DNA of 64,000 nt from Volvox africanus (lineage: Eukaryota > Chlorophyta > Chlorophyceae > Chlamydomonadales > Volvocaceae), in NCBI GenBank assembly GCA_030268105.1, contig BSDZ01000079.1, positions 1,803,501 through 1,867,500 of the forward strand, written 5' to 3'. The translations under genes were made by a program, and so were the position numbers. The notes under the pieces are model-generated. The model had not been told where the DNA came from and did not search any database. It worked only from the letters and a program-made list of their open reading frames with translations. Each line of letters starts with the position of its first letter. Positions within the stretch are counted from its first letter, which is position 1. Shown one piece after another: positions 58,579-64,000 of the stretch.

Positions 58579-58969
58579 TCTGGACCAGCAGGGCACTAGC
58601 CCACATCGGGTGAGGAGATGAATGGATTTAAATAAGAGTTCTGGATCTATGGTACCGACCTAGGGAAAAGATCCAGCTGTATGGGTCTACTGTTACGTCA
58701 ACTTGATGGGGCCAGGAAAGCTTAATGGGCAGGGCTTGGGTTTGCGTACCCGTACATACGTGTAGATGGACGGGTGCCCACTACTGAGGTTTAGCAGTTG
58801 TAGTAAACTACATACCTTTGGCAGAGACGATTGCTACAGCTGGGGTGTAGAGGGTAGAGAAAACCGAGAGTCCTAATGAGAACGAATGGTCATCGGCGCA
58901 ATTATCGTTGCATGCGGTTTTCGGAGTTGTGTAATACATCTCCTGTCCATCTCTCTCCCAAAATAATAA

Positions 58970-59400
58970 AAAGTTTGATTTGAATTCGACTGAATGTGAC
59001 TTATTAGATGGTGTCGTGTTTTGTTGTATGCCATTTCATTGTATTAATTTTGTTTATTCATTTATACATTCTCTCTCTATGTATATATATATTAAATTAT
59101 TTAAATTATATTATTGTTACGTATTATATAATATATATGATACAATAAACCACTTTAAAGAATTAAAAAAGGAAATGATTTTTATAATGAAAGGAAACAA
59201 TTATAAGCAAAAAATTCAACATTAAATTGGTTAGAATAAATCTTGTCTCCGTTAACACAAGCGGCAATTAAAGCGCCTAACGATAAATTGCTGTTTGACG
59301 ACAGTGTATCAGATAAAAGTTCCTCGTTTTCAGTAAAATTCAGGATCTCTTCAACAAAATTCTTTTTTAATTTCAATTAAAGCACTAGTAATGTTCGCAA
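58970..59400. other. AT-rich island with a short AT-rich ORF
   Basis: About 430 bp of strongly AT-rich DNA, unlike both flanks. It has TATATA runs and a minus-strand ORF at 59182-59376 (64 residues, FVEEILNFTENEELLSD...) using almost only A/T-ending codons. Composition and codon use suggest organelle-derived DNA (plastid or mitochondrial), but I cannot name the source gene. Confidence 0.4.
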
Positions 59401-59639
59401 ATTATCTTCTAAATCTTCTGGACTGAAAATTACGGCAGAAAGATGTTCCTGCAAATCGCAGGTTATTTGCAACCGAAATTCTGTGGAAAGCCATTATAGA
59501 TAAAGCAATTCAGCTTGTATATATATGTCCTGTGTCCGGTGGTGCGTGGGCATATAAACAGGGGATGGAGACTCTGCCTCCTGTCAGTTCCCCACCCCCT
59601 TACCCACACGCCAGGCTATCTACAGCTGGCGTGCTAGTA

Positions 59640-59735
59640 TACTATAACTACTACTACTACTACTATTAAATGCATGTGTACACACACACACAGTATGTAT
59701 ATATATGCATGTATATATATGGGGAAACAACTACA
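59640..59735. repeat. TAC, CA and TATA microsatellites
   Basis: A run of TAC triplets (59648-59667), a CA run and ATATAT units in succession. Confidence 0.85.
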
Positions 59736-59868
59736 TGCGTCCCCGCAATTTGTGAAACGTAACACTTTGAAGATAAAGTCGCGGTGCCGGGTAAGCGGCT
59801 AGAGGCTTGATCATTGCTGGGTCGGTCCCACTGCTGTGGCGCTGCTGCCTGCCTGACAGAGGGACCAC

Positions 59869-61307
59869 ATGGAGGCGGACTCCCCCAGCGCCACGTCGCC
59901 CTCGGGGGATGGAGACCGGGAGTGTACGCAGGCGGCGGCGGGGGCATTGGCAGCTGGGCCGCGGCGACAGCCCCTCTCTGCTGGCGTCAAGTCAGCAGCA
60001 GAGCGAGTACCGAATGCAAGGGCTAAGGGGGTACGTGCCATGCATGGATTGGGTGGGAAGGAGCACCCAATACATACACAAGCTGGAGAGGGCAGAAAGA
60101 CGGTTGTTTAGCTCCTCCCTTCCCTCTTGAAACTCTTTTTCAGCCGGTCTTTTCTGCACCATTCAAATCGTAATCCAGGCTATCCAGGTTATTTTGGTAA
60201 GGAGACTTGATGACCGTCGGGGTTTTTGAGGAGCCGAGAAGGTGGCGGTGGTGGTGGAGTGAAGGTTTGGACAAAACCCATATGTCTATGTCATATAAGG
60301 CCTCGCCCCTCAGGTGGCCATCGCCTGCAGCGAGACGATAAATGACATGGTACGACATGGGTCGATAGGAGAGCCCCCGAACCAGGGCTTGCTCGTTACG
60401 TCACCGATCTGCCATAGTACGACAACGAACGCCTGTTGTGCATGACTTAAGTGCATGTTTCGCGGAGTGTCTCATTCTTTTATGTTTGCTGTTTCCATAA
60501 CCCCCATAGATGCTTCCTGATGGCGAAGGTGAACCCGCCGCAATGACCAGCGGCGGCGGCGGCGGCGGCGACAGTGATGATGCCGCTTGTCAGTCCGCCA
60601 CAAGGGAGTTTTCCCTCGGCGACATCGGCTGCACCTCCGGCGCTACAGATGACTGGACCGATATGGCGGCGGAGGCGGCAATGCAGTACGGTGGCGGCGG
60701 CAGTGGCCCAAGCGCCCAGGAAAGTACAGCAGCGGCGGACCCGTCGGGATCGTCGTGGGCGAGACATCAAGTTCGAACAGGATTGTACGGTGCCACGGAT
60801 AAGGCCCTGGATGCCGCAGCTACCGCCGCTGCCAAGTCGGTTTACTTGGGTATGGCGACTGGCGGCCAGGCGGCGGCCGCAGCCGTACAGGCAGCACACG
60901 TGGTCAGTGATGGCGTTCGAGAAGCCAAGGACCGCGTCGTGGGCACGGTTAAGCAGGTCATCGGCACGTCCGCTGATGCGGTGGACGTGGCAGGGGAGGA
61001 CGTTGCTGCGGCAGGGCTGCTTGCGGAGGCGGCCATGCAAAGAGCTGAGGCGGTGGTTCTGGAGCGCGCCCAGGGCGCTCGAGCGGCACTGCGAAGGGCC
61101 ATGCATCACGGGGTTTACTCGGCGATGGATTCAATAATGAATGTGAAGGGAGTGCACGGGGAGGATGAGAGCGCCTTGGGGGCAGGTGGCGGCGGCGGCG
61201 GCGGGGAGGATGAGAGTGCCTTGGGGGCAGGTGGCGGCGGCGGCGGCGGGGAGGATGGCCGTAGCGGCAGCACCGAGAAGGCAGGCGAGGAGAGGGGCCT
61301 GCAGTGA
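59869..61307 (+). CDS. Ala/Gly-rich helical (LEA-like) protein, 3 exons
   Basis: Exons: 59869-60030, 60314-60349 (36 bp), 60510-61307. They total 996 nt (331 residues) and all phases are zero. The N-terminus is Ala/Ser/Pro-rich. Residues ~130-235 are a continuous amphipathic helix rich in Ala, Val, Asp and Lys (YGATDKALDAAATAAAK, DGVREAKDRVVGTVKQVIG, EDVAAAGLLAEAAMQRAEAV), which resembles late-embryogenesis-abundant or lipid-droplet-coating helices. The C-terminus has an exact 15-residue tandem duplication (GEDESALGAGGGGGG). No signal peptide or membrane span is seen. The start could instead be the Met at 60510 if the upstream exons are UTR. TGTAA lies at 61551. The family call is by composition only. 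Confidence 0.6.
61158..61247 (+). repeat. 45-bp tandem duplication in coding sequence
   Basis: Two adjacent copies (61158-61202 and 61203-61247) differ by one silent base (GCGCC to GTGCC class) and are followed by the start of a third unit. Each encodes GEDESALGAGGGGGG. Confidence 0.92.
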
Positions 61308-63570
61308 GGCTGGACGGACTTTGGTGGTCATTGGGTAGTGCCAACTCCAGTGGATGATGTGGACTGCAGTCCTGGTTCCGCGTTTGCCAAGGACGCTAGT
61401 CATGAACGATGGTATTTGAGAGAAGAGGAAGAGCAAGCAACCTAGGTCGGAGATGAATGCGTGGAGTTGTCACCACTACTGGAGTAGTTATTAAGTCAAA
61501 ATACGAGAAGAAAGCATACAGCGGACGCAGGTGGATGAGGAGATTGCACGTGTAAATTAGTTTGTTGTACATGCAAGAGCGAATGGTGGGCTGACATCTG
61601 CACTGAAGTCTGTGGTGCGGCAGGACTTACAAGTAGATGTCAGCAAACACGCACGGGCCAGGGTCTGTGTGTATCTGCAGCGTGAGGAGGAGAGGAGGAG
61701 GAAGGACGGAGCAAGAAGGAAGAGGGAGGACAGATCGTCCTCCATGTCCTCCTCCTCCTCCTTGTCCTCGTTCAATCAGTCGCCGAAGATGTTCTTCAAT
61801 GGGAGGTTCAAAGCGGACGAGATGCTGCTTTCAACCGCAAGAAATACGTGGACGCTGCAAAGCCTGAGAAGGCCTAGGGCTTGCCTATGAAGCTTGGTGT
61901 CGGTCTTACACGCACAGGTATTAGTGGCAGGAACAAAGCCTTAAAGAAAGGGAGTGAATGTCGCAATCTGGGTTGTTGAGTTTCCTCTGATTACAGCCGC
62001 TGCTTTGGTGATTTTCAGATTGGGACGCGCTTGGAAGCAATTACTGTCAATTGGGTTTGCCTGTTTGATTTCCGGCCATCTGTTGTGCCGAACATCCGCC
62101 AAACAGTTGAGGCCCGATCAGGAGATGTCCAGTTTTCTGATCATCCCGGATATTAGCCCGAGATTAGCCCCAAATAAGGGGACATTACACCATCCAACCT
62201 TTGTATGGCATATCAAGCTGGCCAGCAAGCCAATTGGTTAGGGACAGGGGCTGGGTCGCTTAGAGAGAAATTAATGATGCAGCTCGCTGTCAGTTTATCA
62301 GGGACAAACATAATCTAATTTTATCAAGAATGGGGAATTTTCAAGTGCAGCTACTGAGGCTCGTAGATTTTCCATAGTTTCACGCTTTATTAAAGCTTTA
62401 GCTAGAAGTAACTCCGCCTGATGCTGTTAAGTAAGTCCGCCTTGCCTAAGACCCCAAAACCCAATCCCCAAAACGCACCGGGAGCAGAAGAAGGTATGTG
62501 AAGAACTTTCATATTGCAGAGTTTCTTTCAGCAGCACCGAGAATGCATGTACACTACACGAAATTTACAGATCCTGGCGGGCTCCCTCCCAGTCCTTAGG
62601 CCGACCGGGGGCTTTTCACCGCTTCTCCGACCCCCCGCCCCCGCCTTCCACTGCTACATGATGAATTCCACAGCTGTCGTCGCGTCACTGCCACTGAGCC
62701 GCAGGCCCCAGGGGGTTTCTTGTAGGGCGTAACCCAAACCCTGCCTGTTCGATACTCCACAGCAAATGGAGGTCGACGGTGGGACTTACGGTTTAAGGTG
62801 AGCCTTTACTCAGCTCCAGAGATGAAGATCTGCAGCCTAGCACGCACGCTCCAAGAGGATATATAAGGAACTCACATTACACCAACATTACCAGGATATA
62901 ATGGCGGAGACGGCGTGGGGTTGCACAAGGCCAGCTGCTGCGGAGGGGAAACTGCCAAAGAGCCAGTGAGCTAGAGCCAGTGCCTAGGGGGAACGGAGGC
63001 ACTGGCACCTGTTACCCCAGGATGCATATCTCAATGAATGTTTGTGTCCCCCGACTGCCGGTCCCAAGCAAATACACATGAACGGCACGCACGTATCCAC
63101 AGCATCGCCAGCAAATCATCGAAGCGAGATAGACCTGCTGCGGATCGGAGACCGTCACGTCCTGGGGCCAGTTCAAGGTCGTTCAGATGCTGCTGGGCCG
63201 TTTGGAAGTGCCACATGGATGTAGACTAGCTTGCTAGAGGCAGTGGATAGGGTGGTAGTTTGTGCACAATAACTCGAAAGTGACTTTATTTATTATAGAC
63301 ATTATATTATAGATATGTTATATAATAAAATCAATAACATAGCACGTGGAAGGAAATTTAAAATGACACCTATAAGACTGCAGGTTGTCCCCTTAACCAC
63401 TAATCTCGTATATTTAAAAAATGTACAAAACAAAAGCGTTTGTGTTTTATCCACTCAATCTCTTTCGTTCCATGCATTTCTGAAGACTCTTGATATGCTT
63501 GTCCCATGGGTCGCAGAAGTGGGACCGGGACCATAGGTTAGGTTAGGTAACGGCAGGTAAGGACATTATC
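61308..63570. other. 2.3 kb with no supported gene
   Basis: Contains TGTAA at 61551 and scattered ORFs. One at 61612-61890 (+) is Arg/Glu-rich with a Ser run and opposes a minus-strand acidic ORF over the same purine tract. Neither has a recognisable domain or closed splice model. An AT-rich stretch lies near 63280-63430. Confidence 0.4.
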
Positions 63571-63574
63571 AAAA

Positions 63575-63757
63575 ATGATTGTTCCCGGTCGGTCTCTGGA
63601 GCTCCAAATCGAGGCGACTAAGACACCGAAGCAAATCTGGCCCTTATTAGCTTCCAGCAGGTCCGTATACAAAGCTTGGGACATGGGTCCGTTTGAGTAC
63701 GATGAAAACGAGGACGAGCATCGGCTGTTAAATGCCGACGCAACACATGTTTATTAA
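63575..63757 (+). CDS. possible gene start, unrecognised
   Basis: A 60-residue frame starting MIVPGRSLELQIEATKTPK with a protein-like middle (AWDMGPFEYDENEDEHRLL). An acceptor-like CTTTCAACAG follows at ~63812-63821, and the frame after it stays open to the window edge. It could be the first exon of a gene running off the right end. No family recognised. Confidence 0.25.
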   Translation: MIVPGRSLELQIEATKTPKQIWPLLASSRSVYKAWDMGPFEYDENEDEHRLLNADATHVY

Positions 63758-63821
63758 ACCTCAGATGACAAGCAAGATCGCATATTTACCGTCGATCTAA
63801 TAACTCATTGTCTTTCAACAG

Positions 63822-64000
63822 ACAACCTCAACATACGCTGCTCTGCGAGGCCTAGCTAGCGCGCCCGACAACGCCTGCTGTGTGCGAGATGTCCACTGCG
63901 ATGATTTGCCGAGGTGCTATTGCGCCCGTCGTCCGCGACGCCAGCCGCCGGCGTATGCACAACGGCTCTTACACCGGCTCCCTGGTCGCGTCGTCAGTTC
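63822..64000 (+). CDS. open exon at the window edge, unrecognised
   Basis: After CTTTCAACAG the sequence is GC-rich and open in two frames. One contains an ATG at about 63889 giving MSTAMICRGAIAPVVRDASR, which looks like a transit peptide. The other gives a Cys/Arg-rich peptide. The true frame cannot be chosen from what is visible. Confidence 0.25.

Noticed and set aside
1..64000. CRISPR arrays, bacterial operons, prophage or intact transposons
   Set aside because: The DNA is eukaryotic with spliced genes; no regularly spaced repeats, transposase, reverse transcriptase or long terminal repeats were seen.

Overview
The window reads as nuclear DNA of a flagellated green alga (Chlorophyceae, Chlamydomonas/Volvox relatives). 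Genes are split by many GT-AG introns. Exons are rich in Ala/Gly/Ser/Pro low-complexity runs. Microsatellites sit in introns. TGTAA, the poly(A) signal typical of this group, lies downstream of most stop codons I could place. The products fit a photosynthetic cell with motile cilia: plastid ADP-glucose pyrophosphorylase and ClpR, a cobalamin-linked methionine synthase reductase, a hydroxyproline-type membrane protein and the ciliary protein DPCD. I do not assign a genus. Most gene models below were rebuilt exon by exon; for seven of them the exon lengths and splice phases close exactly.

Layout. 2.3-9.4 kb (-): methionine synthase reductase with a very large Ala-rich linker; one FAD-domain exon has a decayed inverted copy in the adjacent intron. 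10.1-10.5 kb (-): small membrane protein, divergent from 10.8-15.2 kb (+), a DDX49/Dbp8-type DEAD-box helicase in nine exons. 15.2-19.0 kb: no recognisable gene. 19.0-25.2 kb (-): an ADP-glucose pyrophosphorylase-like protein in twelve exons with altered catalytic motifs. 26.0-30.3 kb (-): RAD9, a subunit of the 9-1-1 DNA-damage clamp. 30.6-32.6 kb (-): plastid ClpR2-like protease subunit lacking the catalytic serine. 33.1-38.0 kb (+): a 1102-residue protein with a dozen R-R-x-S repeats and an acidic tail.

39.4-41.2 kb (-): unrecognised multi-exon gene. 41.7-49.6 kb (+): a 1695-residue RS-rich nuclear-type protein containing three diverged copies of one ~55-residue module, to my eye the most interesting protein in the window. 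50.0-50.7 kb (+): weak gene candidate. 51.3-52.6 kb (-): small protein with a C-terminal membrane anchor, head-to-head with and possibly interleaved with 52.6-53.7 kb (+), a type I membrane protein with a Pro-rich ectodomain. 55.0-56.6 kb (+): DPCD, with N-terminus not found and exon phases that do not join cleanly. 57.0-58.3 kb: weak coding signals. 59.0-59.4 kb: AT-rich island unlike its surroundings. 59.9-61.3 kb (+): Ala/Gly-rich LEA-like protein. 61.3-64.0 kb: mostly no gene, with possible gene starts at the right edge.

The genes are independent eukaryotic units, not an operon. Three head-to-head pairs (10.5/10.8, 32.6/33.1 and 41.2/41.7 kb) probably share promoter regions, and 52.5/52.6 kb is an extreme case. 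No virus, CRISPR array or intact mobile element was seen.
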